Assembly (NCBI RefSeq): GCF_009296165.1 | Contig: NZ_VUAZ01000041.1 | Span: forward strand, 1 to 64,000 | Source: Pseudomonas kitaguniensis | Lineage (GTDB): Bacteria; Pseudomonadota; Gammaproteobacteria; Pseudomonadales; Pseudomonadaceae | DNA: 64,000 bases | Direction: 5' to 3' | Made by a program: the position numbers and the translations under genes | The notes under the pieces: model-generated | What the model was told of the DNA's origin: nothing | Seen by the model: the letters and a program-made list of their open reading frames with translations, nothing else | The model's database searches: none | In this document: positions 1 to 9,249 of the stretch, piece after piece | Position numbering within the stretch: position 1 is the first letter of the stretch | Layout: each line of letters opens with the position of its first letter

Positions 1-30
1 CTGGGTATGCCTGATGGTCCGAGGTGCCTG

Positions 31-55
31 CATCGCGAGCAAGCCCGCTCCCACC
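31..55. repeat. Half REP palindrome
   Basis: A single REP arm with the core TCGCGAGCAAGCCCGCTCCC. The same core forms one arm of the perfect inverted pair at 19642-19716. It lies just past the 3' end of the helicase gene. The partner arm is not visible and may be outside the window. Confidence 0.7.
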
Positions 56-80
56 AGAAGCATCAATAACCCCGGCGCAC

Positions 81-2336
81 TTATTCCACTGCCCACCAGC
101 GTGGCAACAACTGCCGCACGCGCGCCTCGCCGAAGCGGTCATCAATCAACATCACCACGCCGCGATCCTGTTGGCTGCGGATCACCCTCCCCGCTGCCTG
201 CACGACTTTTTGAATGCCGGGGTACAGGTAAGTGTAGTCATAGCCTGCGCCGAAAATCGCACCCATGCGTGCCTTCATTTGCTCGTTGACCGGGTTCAGT
301 TGTGGCAACCCCAAGGTCGCGATAAACGCCCCGATCAAGCGTGCGCCCGGCAAATCGATGCCTTCGCCAAACGCGCCGCCCAGCACCGCAAAGCCGATGC
401 CCCGGCTGTGCTGGGTGAACTGATCGAGGAAGGCGTGCCGCTCGGCCTCGGCCATGCCGCGTGATTGCAACCACAGCGCAACCTGCGGGTACCGCTGTGC
501 CATCAACTGCGCCACTTGTTGCAGGTAATCGAAGCTTGAGAAAAACGCCAAATAGTTGCCTGGCTGTTGCGCAAATTGCCGGGCGATCAATTCGACTATC
601 GGTTCGAGGGAGGCGTGGCGATGCACAAAACGCGTCGAGATTTGATCGACGATGCGCACCTGCAATTGCTCGGCCTTGAACGGCGACTCCACATCGATCC
701 ACGCGGTGTCTGCCGGCAAGCCGAGCAAGTCGGCGTAATAATGCCGAGGGCTCAAGGTCGCAGAAAACAGCACGCTACTGCGCGCGGCCGTGAGCCTGGG
801 CCGGATAAATTCGGCGGGTACCACATTGCGCAGGCACAGGGTTGAGGCGCTGCGTTTGCCGCCGAACTGGCGCTTGCTGATGTCGAAGATGAAGTGTTCG
901 TTGAACAGCTCGGCGACTTTGGCAAATTGCAGCGCCTCGAAGTAGAAGGCTTGCAGGTCACCGCTGAGGGCTTCGGGGTAATCGTTGAAATAATCGCCCA
1001 TCGCGCTCGCACAGAGGCTCAGCGCCTGGAGCAGTTTGTCCGGCTTGCTCGCATAGGCCTGGTAAGGCGCGAGCTGGTCCTTGTGCAGGGCGTTCCATTC
1101 GCGGTTGAGGCGTTGCAAGGGTTTCTTCAGTGGCTCGGGCGCGGTGTCGCGCACGGTCTTGAGGCTGTATTGGTCAAGGCTCGCGCTGTACATCGAACGC
1201 GCACGCTCGACCAGGTTGTGGGCTTCGTCGACCAGCGCCGCGACCCGCCATTGATTCAATTGGGCCAGGCCGAACAGCATGGCGCCGAAGTCAAAATAGT
1301 AGTTGTAGTCGGCGACCACAAGGTCGGCCCAGCGCGCCATTTCCTGGCTCAGGTAGTACGGGCACACATCATGCGCCAGCGCCACCTCGCGCAGGTTGCG
1401 CTGGTCCAGCAGGCGCACCCTGGAGGCGGCCGTGCGCGCGGCGGGCAAGCGGTCGTAAAAGCCCTTGGCCAACGGGCAGGAGTCGCCATGGCAGGCTTTG
1501 TCGAGGTGTTCGCAGGCCTTGTCCCGCGCAACCAGTTCGAGCACCCGCAGCGGTAATTCGGCATGGCTGTCGTACAGCACTTGTGCGGCGTCGAGGGCCA
1601 ACTTGCGGCCGGGAGTCTTGGCGGTGAGGAAGAAGACTTTGTCCAGTTGTTGTGGCGCCAGCGCCTTGAGCAGCGGGAAAATCGTGCCGACGGTCTTGCC
1701 GATGCCGGTGGGCGCCTGAGCCATCAGGCAGCGGCCGGTGCTGACCGCCTTGTACACCGATTCGGCCAAGGCGCGTTGGCCGGGGCGAAAGTCAGCGTGC
1801 GGGAACGCCAGCGCTTGCGCGGCGCTGTTGCGCGCTTCGCGGTGCTGCATCTCCTGGCGCGCCCAGCCGAGGAACAGCGCGCATTGCTGGTTGAAAAACA
1901 GCGCCAGATCGGCCGCCTGAAAGCGCTGGTTGAGCAGGGTTTCGCCCTCGCCGACAATGTCGAAATACACCAGCGCCAAGTCGATTTCGCCAAGCCCGAG
2001 CTTCTGGCACATCAGCCAGCCATAAACCTTGACCTGCGCCCAATGCAACAGCCGGTGGTTAGCCGGCTGGGCGTCGAGGTCGCCGCGATAGGTTTTGACC
2101 TCTTCCAGGCGATTGCGGTCAGGGTCGTAGCCGTCCGCCCTGCCCCGCACGGTGAGCTGCTGGTATTCGCCTTCCAGCGCGACTTCATGCTGGTAATGCG
2201 CGCTGCGCCGCGAGGCGACGGTGCGGTGGCCGACGATGCCTTCCTGGGCGCTGGGCGACGGTGTGAAACGCAGGTCGAGGTCGCCGACCTTGCCCGTGAA
2301 CTCGCACAGCGCGCGCACCGCGACCTTATAGCTCAA
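81..2336 (-). CDS. XPD/DinG-type ATP-dependent DNA helicase with N-terminal PD-(D/E)XK nuclease domain
   Basis: A 751-residue protein with two parts. Residues 1-170 look like a Cas4/RecB-type PD-(D/E)XK nuclease: Asp68 in GRADGY, then E79-V-K81. Residues 180-751 are an SF2 helicase of the XPD/DinG class, with Walker A APTGIGKT at 208-215, DEAH at 370-373, and four cysteines (275, 282, 287, 325) between motifs I and II, placed as in the Fe-S domain of XPD-like 5'-3' helicases. The start is TTG at 2334-2336, overlapping the stop of the upstream FAN1-type nuclease gene, so the two are translationally coupled. The likely role is unwinding and trimming branched or flapped DNA during repair; this follows from family knowledge and the pairing with FAN1, not from direct evidence. 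The gene is intact. Confidence 0.88.
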   Translation of the reverse strand: MSYKVAVRALCEFTGKVGDLDLRFTPSPSAQEGIVGHRTVASRRSAHYQHEVALEGEYQQLTVRGRADGYDPDRNRLEEVKTYRGDLDAQPANHRLLHWAQVKVYGWLMCQKLGLGEIDLALVYFDIVGEGETLLNQRFQAADLALFFNQQCALFLGWARQEMQHREARNSAAQALAFPHADFRPGQRALAESVYKAVSTGRCLMAQAPTGIGKTVGTIFPLLKALAPQQLDKVFFLTAKTPGRKLALDAAQVLYDSHAELPLRVLELVARDKACEHLDKACHGDSCPLAKGFYDRLPAARTAASRVRLLDQRNLREVALAHDVCPYYLSQEMARWADLVVADYNYYFDFGAMLFGLAQLNQWRVAALVDEAHNLVERARSMYSASLDQYSLKTVRDTAPEPLKKPLQRLNREWNALHKDQLAPYQAYASKPDKLLQALSLCASAMGDYFNDYPEALSGDLQAFYFEALQFAKVAELFNEHFIFDISKRQFGGKRSASTLCLRNVVPAEFIRPRLTAARSSVLFSATLSPRHYYADLLGLPADTAWIDVESPFKAEQLQVRIVDQISTRFVHRHASLEPIVELIARQFAQQPGNYLAFFSSFDYLQQVAQLMAQRYPQVALWLQSRGMAEAERHAFLDQFTQHSRGIGFAVLGGAFGEGIDLPGARLIGAFIATLGLPQLNPVNEQMKARMGAIFGAGYDYTYLYPGIQKVVQAAGRVIRSQQDRGVVMLIDDRFGEARVRQLLPRWWAVE

Positions 2337-3979
2337 GCGGGTGTTGCCCAGCGCACATAGCAGACGGTGACCGGCATCTGGTATTCACCACAAAACTCCA
2401 GCCAGCGCAGTTGGTTGTCTTGCAGGCGATCGCCGGGGCCTTTGACCTCGATCATGCGGTAGGTCTTTTGCGCCGGCCAGAACTGGATCAGGTCGGGCAT
2501 GCCGGTCCGGTTGGCGCGAATGTCGAGCAGCAGGCGTTCAAACCAATAGCGCAGGTGTTCGGCGGGCAAACACGCCAGCGCCTGCTCCAACAGCTCTTCG
2601 CTGAGCAGGTTCCAGAACACAAAGGGCGATTGAATGCCCCATTTTTGCGCATAGCGTTGGCGGATGGTGGTTTTGTAGCGACCATCCGAGAGTTGTTCAA
2701 AACACGCGGCGAACAAGCTGGCGCGGCGCTGATGAAAATCTTCGCTGTGCAGGTCCACCGGCCCGCGCTGGAACGGGTGGAAAAACGCGCCCGGCAACGG
2801 CGCGAAAATCACCTCCCAGCACAACAGCCCGAACAGCGAATTGATCAGCCCATTCTCGACGTAATGCACCGGCGCATCGGGCTCGCTGAGGTGCGCCTGC
2901 ACGCAATATTCCACCGACATCAGCGGCTCCGGCACGGCCAGCGCCAAGTCCAGGCGGGTCACCGCACGCGGCTTGGGCTTGGGCTGCGCCGGCTCGCCAA
3001 GTTTGCGCCGCAGGCGCGGCAGCACCCGCAGCATATGCTGGTGTTCGGCGGCGCTTTCCGGCGCTTGTTGCGCGGCGCACGCCAGGGCCATGGCTTGGCT
3101 GTAATCGGCTTGGCGCTCGAGCACCCGAATCAGCCGTGAACGCGCGCCGGGGTAGGCGCAAGCACGGTAAATCTGTTGCGCCAGGTCGAGTTCGGCACTG
3201 CGCTCGCAGCATTGGCCGATCTGGAACAGCAGTTTGGCACGGCGTTTTTCCAGCCAGGGATTGTCGGTGGCAAGCGTCGCTATTTGCGCTAACACCTCGT
3301 CCAGCGCCTGCCCCGCTTCAAAGGCCTGCTGGCAGTGGTGCAGGAACAGAAACCCGTGCACATCGTCGCGATTGCGCAGGCCACGCGACTCGGCGCAGAA
3401 CTCGACTTTTTCGTAGGTGTAGATGCCCAGGTCAGCCAGCACGAACTCCGACCAGTCCTGGTACAGATTGCCGAAGAACATCAACCGCAGGCGGTCGCAG
3501 AGGTCCATCACGGTGAGGCTGTAGAGCGCATCGCCGACCTGCGGGCACCACTGCGTAAAGCTGCGCTGTTCGGTGAACTGCTCGGCCAGCGACGCCAGCC
3601 AATCGGCCTTTTTGGCCTTGGGTTGATCAATCCACGGTTTGAACGCGTCGAGAACTTCGCCCTTTTGCAGCAGCGCGAACAGCGCTTCAAACGCCAGCAG
3701 GCTGCGCTCATCCACCCAGCCCTGTTCGACCAGCGCGAGCGCGGCGGCGTGGGTGCAACCAATTTCGAGGTAGTTGAGTTTGCTCGCACGAAAGTGCACG
3801 CCCTTGCGCATCACCATGCGCACCAGCAGCGCTTGCGAAGCCTGCGGCAACCTGTCGAATTGCTGAATGAAGTGCAATTCATCGGCGTCGAGCAAATCGG
3901 CATAGCGCTGCGCAAGCCAATGCAGCACTTGGCGGAAGTTGTGCAGGTAATACAAGGGGTCGTCGAGGGGGTTGGCCAT
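2333..3979 (-). CDS. Bacterial FAN1-type structure-specific nuclease (VRR-NUC domain)
   Basis: A 548-residue protein. The C-terminal VRR-NUC active site is clear: Asp496 in GMPDL, then Glu511-Val-Lys513 in EVKGPGD. The rest is the helical (TPR/SAP-like) architecture expected of bacterial FAN1. The P. aeruginosa homologue is known structurally and cuts 5' flaps and interstrand-crosslink intermediates. It is the first gene of a two-gene operon: its TGA overlaps the TTG start of the helicase. The sequence shows a repair nuclease paired with a nuclease-helicase; joint action on crosslinked or flapped DNA is inferred from the pairing. The start ATG at 3977-3979 gives a length normal for the family. 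Confidence 0.9.
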   Translation of the reverse strand: MANPLDDPLYYLHNFRQVLHWLAQRYADLLDADELHFIQQFDRLPQASQALLVRMVMRKGVHFRASKLNYLEIGCTHAAALALVEQGWVDERSLLAFEALFALLQKGEVLDAFKPWIDQPKAKKADWLASLAEQFTEQRSFTQWCPQVGDALYSLTVMDLCDRLRLMFFGNLYQDWSEFVLADLGIYTYEKVEFCAESRGLRNRDDVHGFLFLHHCQQAFEAGQALDEVLAQIATLATDNPWLEKRRAKLLFQIGQCCERSAELDLAQQIYRACAYPGARSRLIRVLERQADYSQAMALACAAQQAPESAAEHQHMLRVLPRLRRKLGEPAQPKPKPRAVTRLDLALAVPEPLMSVEYCVQAHLSEPDAPVHYVENGLINSLFGLLCWEVIFAPLPGAFFHPFQRGPVDLHSEDFHQRRASLFAACFEQLSDGRYKTTIRQRYAQKWGIQSPFVFWNLLSEELLEQALACLPAEHLRYWFERLLLDIRANRTGMPDLIQFWPAQKTYRMIEVKGPGDRLQDNQLRWLEFCGEYQMPVTVCYVRWATPA

Positions 3980-4166
3980 GGCGCGCGCTGATCAAATACT
4001 GGTTATGCATACAGAGTGCCGATGCAAACCGCTTGTTGCAATCGCTAATAGATAAATGGCGCACGCAACTTTTCGTATAAAAGTGATCAGATAGGGCTGT
4101 TGATCGAGTAACATTTATCGGCCCGCAGCCCATGGCGCGGGACTTTTCAGGGTTAAAGGCAGGGTT

Positions 4167-4391
4167 ATGAACATGAAGAATTTGGGTCTACCGATGGTTG
4201 CACTCACTTTTCTGGTACTGGCCGGTTGCGCGACGCAAACCGTGGTGACATTGCAAAATGGCACGCAGTATTTGACGAAAGACACCCCCAAAACCAAAAC
4301 CGCCGACGGCTTCTATGAATTCACCGACATAGCCGGCAAGCACATCCGCGTGAAAGCGGATGACGTGGCCACAGTGCGCGACGAAAAGTAA
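4167..4391 (+). CDS. YgdI/YgdR (DUF903) family small lipoprotein
   Basis: A 74-residue protein with a lipoprotein signal peptide: MNMKN, a hydrophobic stretch, and the lipobox LAGC with Cys21 as the predicted lipidated residue. The mature part matches the small beta-rich SH3-like fold of DUF903: TVVTLQNGTQY, then a conserved YEFTD-x-x-GK segment. An AGGCAGGG ribosome site lies just upstream of ATG 4167; an alternative in-frame ATG is at 4173. It faces lipA convergently and shares a hairpin terminator with it. The family is envelope-associated and has no established function. Confidence 0.88.
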   Translation: MNMKNLGLPMVALTFLVLAGCATQTVVTLQNGTQYLTKDTPKTKTADGFYEFTDIAGKHIRVKADDVATVRDEK

Positions 4392-4402
4392 TCACAACCG
4401 TG

Positions 4403-4440
4403 CCTGTGGCGAGCGGCCCTTTGTGGTTGCTCGCCACAGG
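4403..4440. terminator. Bidirectional terminator-like hairpin between the lipoprotein gene and lipA
   Basis: A perfect 12-bp inverted repeat (CCTGTGGCGAGC at 4403-4414 and its complement at 4429-4440) with a 14-nt loop. It sits between two convergent genes and ends 8 bp from the lipA stop codon. It is followed by only a short T stretch (GCTTT), so Rho-independent termination is plausible but not certain. The sequence also resembles a common Pseudomonas intergenic palindrome. Confidence 0.6.
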
Positions 4441-4448
4441 GCTTTAAC

Positions 4449-5879
4449 TCAGCCGATCATAATACCGTCCGTCCACAGCCCGCCATGCCCGACGCCCACC
4501 AGGGTCACCGAGTCGGCGCCAAACGTGAGCACGGTATCGGCGCCGACGACCTTGGCGTGGTCACGCACGTCGGTGCTCCCCGCCACATCCTTGAACACCA
4601 GTTTGTCTGTCGGTTGGTAGCCAATCACGCGGTCGTTGCCGAAGTGGCCGCTGAACAAAAAGGTGTTATGCCCACTGTTGTCGCGGATCGTGTCATTGCC
4701 CTTGCCTCCCTCGATAAAGTCCGCACCTTTGCCGCCCTGGATCAGGTCGTCGCCGTGACTGCCGATGATAAACGTGTTGCCCTTATGCGGTTCGGCATTG
4801 CGGTTGAGGTCCTGCACCCAGGTGTTGGCCCGCGCCGGGTCGGACAGGTTGGCGACGATCACCGTGGCATCGCGAGTCATCTGGTTGTAGAAGCCGGATT
4901 CGAGGATGCGCGTCATACCGTCGCCATACGCCGTGGGCAGGTGCGACACCCAGGTCGGCAGGTTGACGATCGAAAACGGCAGCACATTCCACATCGTCGA
5001 CGCGTAGTGGTCGTTGAAGCTGACGATATTGTCGGTGGTCGAATCGTGCGGCTTGTCGTGCACGCCAAGCGACGACAGGTTGAAGGAATAGCCGTCCAAA
5101 GCGCGGAACACCGGGTCGTTTTCGTAACCGATATTCAGCACCTTGTCGCCGGCACTTTGGGTTGGCGAGGCGAAGGCCACATAGTGGGCGTCCTTGTAGA
5201 AACCCGACCATTTGCTGCTGCTTAAATCCGCCAGGCTGTTGACCGCCAGCCCGCCCAGGCTGTGGCCGCTGACCACGATGTCTTTGCCGCTCAAGCCCTG
5301 CGCACCGGCATAGTCGGCGACATTTTTGAGCAGGCCGCCGAAGGCTTCACCCGCGTAGTTTTTCGCGTAATCCTTAGGCCCCAAGGCGGCGAGCAGGTCG
5401 CTGATCAGGTCGCCGATGGCATCGCTGATCAGGTTTTCGCGTGGCCCCGAGGTGCCACGAAAGCCGATGCCGATTTCGAGCAACTTGCCGGCGTGATCGT
5501 ATTTGCCCAGCACCTCGACTTGCGCCGTGGTGTAGCCGGCTTTTTCGCCAAAGAAGGTGCCGCGCGCATCGACCTTGCCGCCATAGCCCAACGCACTCGC
5601 ACTGATCGGCGTCCAACCGGCTTTTTGCACCGCCTCAAGCGCGGCTTTTTCCGAGTCGGGGTTCCAGGGAATGCCGGGAATCACGCCTTGTGAATCGGTG
5701 CTGCCGAGCAGCGCACCGACCAGTGTGGCGGGTAAGCCCACGCCCAAACCGTTGTGCTGATAGCCCACGGCAAAGCCGTTATCCAAGTTGTGGTAAGCAT
5801 ACAAGGTGATCGCCATTGCATCGGCGAACAACGTTTTGGAACCCTCGTTGCCAAGGTTTTTATAGTCAAAGATACCCAT
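4449..5879 (-). CDS. lipA: Family I.3 RTX triacylglycerol lipase (secreted by the AprDEF type I system)
   Basis: Starting at ATG 5879 (MGIFDYKNLG) gives 476 residues, the usual length for Pseudomonas family I.3 lipases. That start has an AGAGAGG ribosome site; the 15-residue upstream extension does not fit the family. The catalytic triad falls where expected: Ser207 in GHSLGG, Asp255, His313. Calcium-binding RTX nonapeptides (GSHGDD, GGKGADFIE, GGKGNDTIR) lie at about 373-400, and the extreme C-terminus is the hydrophobic end typical of a type I secretion signal. There is no Sec signal peptide. It is the last gene of the aprX-lipA locus, so AprDEF is the likely exporter. Its role is extracellular lipid hydrolysis; some members also attack polyurethane. 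The gene is intact. Confidence 0.95.
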   Translation of the reverse strand: MGIFDYKNLGNEGSKTLFADAMAITLYAYHNLDNGFAVGYQHNGLGVGLPATLVGALLGSTDSQGVIPGIPWNPDSEKAALEAVQKAGWTPISASALGYGGKVDARGTFFGEKAGYTTAQVEVLGKYDHAGKLLEIGIGFRGTSGPRENLISDAIGDLISDLLAALGPKDYAKNYAGEAFGGLLKNVADYAGAQGLSGKDIVVSGHSLGGLAVNSLADLSSSKWSGFYKDAHYVAFASPTQSAGDKVLNIGYENDPVFRALDGYSFNLSSLGVHDKPHDSTTDNIVSFNDHYASTMWNVLPFSIVNLPTWVSHLPTAYGDGMTRILESGFYNQMTRDATVIVANLSDPARANTWVQDLNRNAEPHKGNTFIIGSHGDDLIQGGKGADFIEGGKGNDTIRDNSGHNTFLFSGHFGNDRVIGYQPTDKLVFKDVAGSTDVRDHAKVVGADTVLTFGADSVTLVGVGHGGLWTDGIMIG

Positions 5880-5932
5880 GGTAATGCCTCTCTTTTGTTG
5901 GATTTGTCGAGAAAGCGAAAACACTTGTACCG

Positions 5933-5978
5933 CTGATGCATAAGCCCGGCGCTAACAAGCGCCCGGCGTATGCATCAG
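5933..5978 (-). terminator. Intercistronic hairpin between prtB and lipA
   Basis: Perfect 10-bp arms, CTGATGCATA (5933-5942) and TATGCATCAG (5969-5978), with a second near-perfect GC-rich stem inside. On the coding strand it follows the prtB stop at 5991 and precedes the lipA ribosome site. There is no U-run directly after it, so it could be an attenuator or an mRNA-stabilising structure rather than a full terminator. Confidence 0.5.
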
Positions 5979-5990
5979 GTTTGTCACCCT

Positions 5991-8900
5991 TTAGAACGCC
6001 CAGTCGAGGCTCAAACCCACCCCGTGCACCTTGTCTTTACTGGCCAGCAGGCCGTTGTAATCAAAGCTCACCCGCGCCTCCTTGCTCAGCGCCAGGCTGA
6101 CGCGAGCGCCGACCAATGCCGCATCACGCGCGCGCGGCGTACTTTCCACCGCAAACGAAGGCCCGCCCGAGGCAAACGCCAGGTGCTGTTCGGAATCGAC
6201 GCTGCTCAGGTTGTGCTGCCAGCCCAATGTGCCGGACACCTCCAGTTGCTGGTGGTCGTTGACGTTGAAGGTCTTCAAGGCACGCACGCCCAAGGTGCTC
6301 AGCACCACGTCGCGGGTGTCGTCACGGCCTTTCAACGCAGCGGCATCGCCTTTTTCAGTAAAACCATCGCTGTCCAGGTGCACGTAGGCCAGGTTGGCGA
6401 ACGGTTCCAGCGCCAACGGTTGCAGGTTGACGCGGTACGCCGCTTCGGTGAACACCTGAGTGCTGCGTGCATCGACCTTGGCGGTCTGCTTGCCAGCTAC
6501 AGCGCCGTATTGCAGGTCGCGCTTCACGTCGCGCGATGCCAGCTGTAGGTCGCGCCGCCACTCAAACGCCAGGCGCCGATCTCACGCCCGGCATAGGCGC
6601 CGAAGTGGTAACTGTCGACCGAGGCACGGCTGTGAGTGTCGCTGCCCATGTTCAACGAGGTGTCGCTGTAGCCTGCCACCAAGCCGATGCGGGTGGCGTC
6701 GTCCAGCGCGCCGTCGACGCCGGCCAGCAGGCCGCCGATGGCGCTGGTGTAGCCTGCGGTGTCGTTGCGGCTGTCAGTCTTGCCCCACGCACCGAGTGCC
6801 TTGACCCACACGTTGCCACGGCTATCGAGGGTTTGGCTGCTCGCGCCCATGTCGCCATTGCGCAAGCGTTCACCCACCGCTTCGCGCACGTAGCGGCTGT
6901 CGTTGACCAAGGCATTTTCCAACGCCGGGTAGATTTCGCCGGACAGTTGCTGGAACGCGCCTTGTGCCGAAGCCGCAGTCGGCGCCAACAACAGGCTTTC
7001 ATACACCGCGTTGCCCGCCCCCAATTGCTCGGCAGCCGCCGCGACGGAACGCTGGTTTGGGGTGGCGGCGACGCTGGCGAAGCTGTTGGCATTGCGCGCC
7101 ACAGCCAACTGCACGCCGTTGGCGGCGTAGTTCAGGGTGCCACCGATAAACAGGTAGTCGGGCAGTACCGCAGCGAAATTGCCGGTAATGCCACCCGCCG
7201 CTTGCAGGATGTTGTACTGACGACCGATCAGGCTTGCGGCCTGCGCGCTGCTCAGCAAGGTCGGGCTGTTTTCCAGGGCCAGGGTCACGGTGCCGCCGTT
7301 GAGCGTGGCGGTGCCGCTGGCGACGATTTGGTCGCTGCTGGTCGGCGACAACTCCACCGCATAAGTCGAGCCAGCGTTAAAGGTCACATCGCCCGCCACG
7401 TTCAGCGTGCCAATCGAGTTACCCGGCGCCACGGTGCCGCCGCTTTGCGCAGTCAGCGAACCGATGCGCCCCGAGCCACCGACGATGCCGCTCTGGCTGA
7501 CGGTGACGTCAGACGTCACCGAGCCGTTGATGGCCAGCAAACCCTGGTTAACCAACGTCGGGCCGCTGTAGGTGTTGCTGCCGGTCAGCAGCAACGTACC
7601 GATACCCTGCTTGGTCAGGCCGCCATGGCCCGAGATGTCATTGCTCCACACATCGCGGCCACAATGCACGTCGGTGCACACGCGTTCGGTCGGTTTGCCG
7701 GCATCCACCACCGCGCCGATGCCTGGCAGGTCAGCTACAAATTGCCCGCTGCCATACGCACCGTCGATGCGAAACTCAGCCGGAATATCTTCAGCCGTGA
7801 CGAACATTCCCGGCCCGTTTACTGCCTTGCCCAGGTTGATCATGCCCCAGCCATACAACGAATCGATGCCCGGCGCGCCGAGGTCGGTGGCGGTGGTTTT
7901 CAGCAACGTGGAAATTTGCTCGCCATTCATGTAAGGGAAGCGCTCCATCAACACCGCCGCGCTGCCGGCCACGTGCGGCGCGGCCATGGAGGTGCCGTTG
8001 AAGTTGGCGTAGTCGGTGGTGAGGTTTTCCAGGCTGGTGCCGTTGATGATCGAACTGTAGATGCGCGTGCCGGGGGCCGACACGCAAAAGCTCGCCGCAT
8101 AGCCGCAGCGCGACGAAAAGGTGCTGATCACATAAGGATTGGCGCTGGTGGTGTCCGGGTTTTGCTGCAAGGCCGCCACCGACAGCCAGTTCGGCGCGAT
8201 GTCCGGCACAAAATACGCGAGGCCGGAAATCGCGTCCGGGTTGTTGCGGTTGTAATCGTTACCGGCGGCAAAGATCGTCAGCACACCGCTGCGCGCGGCA
8301 TCAATTGCACCTTGATAAGCGCCACCGGCAAGAGTGCCGAGGATCGGCCGGATGTTATTGAACTGCGCCTGCGCTTCATTCACGGTGAAATTCTGAAAGG
8401 CCGGGTCACGCCCGCCTTTCGCGTACTGCTCACCGATGCCGATGCCCCAGCTGTTATTGATGATTCGCGCACCGCTTTCGACCAGTGCGTCCCAGCCGGC
8501 TTTGTAGACCGCGCCGTCGTTGCCGAGGATGATCCCGTCTTCCGGGCCAGGGTCGCCGTTTTCGGCGCTGATGATTTGCGCATTGAACGCCACGCCATGC
8601 ATCGGCCCGCCATCGCGGTTACCCGCAGCGATGCCGCCGACGTGGGTGCCGTGGTTACCCAATTTGCCGTTGGAGCCCAACGACGGCGTGCCGTCGTAGC
8701 GGAATGCATCGCCCGCCTTCACCGGAATGTACGGGTCGGTGTATTGGCGAATGCCCTCGGTGACAATCGTCACCACTTTGTTGGGGCTGGCAAATTCCGG
8801 GTGCGCGGCGTACACCGGCTGATCGAAGATCCCAAGCTTGACGCCCTTGCCGGTGTAGCCGGCCGCGTAGGTGGTGTCTGCATGCACCGCGCCCAGGCCC

Positions 8901-9077
8901 CAGTCGGCCTTGAACTCGTCGCTGCGCCAACTGGCGGCGTCGCCCAGTTTGCCGGTTTCTACATAGGGCGCGGCCTGGGCGCTGCCCAGACCTGCCAGGC
9001 AGCACAGCAGCGCACTGAGCGGGTAGCCCGGGCCTGTGCGAGTCGGGGAACCCCCCCCCTGATTTGCGTTTGTTCAC
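5991..9077 (-). pseudogene. prtB: Subtilisin-like serine protease autotransporter PrtB/PspB, broken by two indels
   Basis: An autotransporter paralogous to PrtA, in three reading-frame pieces. The start is GTG at 9075-9077 (VNKRKSGG) with an AAGGA ribosome site. After six codons there is a run of nine G (9051-9059 on the plus strand reads C9). With eight G the frame would continue into a signal peptide (hydrophobic LSALLCCLAGLGSAQA) and the passenger; with nine it does not. The passenger has the S8 triad: Asp in GIFDQPV, His in NHGTHVGG, Ser in GTSMAAPH. An autotransporter-associated repeat and the start of the beta-barrel follow. A second break near 6529-6535 (one base missing relative to prtA at WHRGDVKRD) stops the frame, with about 178 barrel residues left in another frame ending in LDWAF at 5991. 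Restored, it would be about 1028 residues. As written, no functional protein is made. Phase variation, decay or sequence error are all possible. Confidence 0.85.
9051..9059 (-). other. Nine-G homopolymer in the prtB signal-peptide region
   Basis: The plus strand reads nine C in a row, hence G9 in the coding strand, about 18 bases after the prtB GTG start. Eight G would join the start codon and ribosome site to the signal peptide and protease. The tract length therefore decides the reading frame, as in slipped-strand contingency loci, although homopolymers are also common sites of sequencing error. Confidence 0.8.
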
Positions 9078-9111
9078 GTTGACCGTCCTTAGTTTTTATG
9101 ACGTTTTTGAT

Positions 9112-9160
9112 CGTTGCCACGCGCTGCGTGGGAATGCCGCCCCAGGCGCTCTGCGTCCCG
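9112..9160. repeat. Pseudomonas intergenic palindrome remnants between prtA and prtB
   Basis: The 172-bp gap between prtA and prtB contains GCCACGCGCTGCGTGGGAAT and then GCGCTCTGCGTCCC, related to the GTTCCC-GAGCG palindrome at 23196-23245. A further GCGTGGGAACG lies at about 9206-9216. These look like degraded members of one dispersed repeat family. No clear promoter was identified here. Confidence 0.5.
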
Positions 9161-9249
9161 CTGTTGGCGAGGTTGTCAGGCGTCACGGGAGGCATCCTTG
9201 GCTGCGCGTGGGAACGCTCAGTGGTGGAGCTGGTTTGAATGAGGGTGTT

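Noticed and set aside
6467..9082. An 871-codon open frame on the plus strand
   Set aside because: It is antisense to prtB, has no recognisable domain and has the composition of a shadow frame in high-GC coding DNA.
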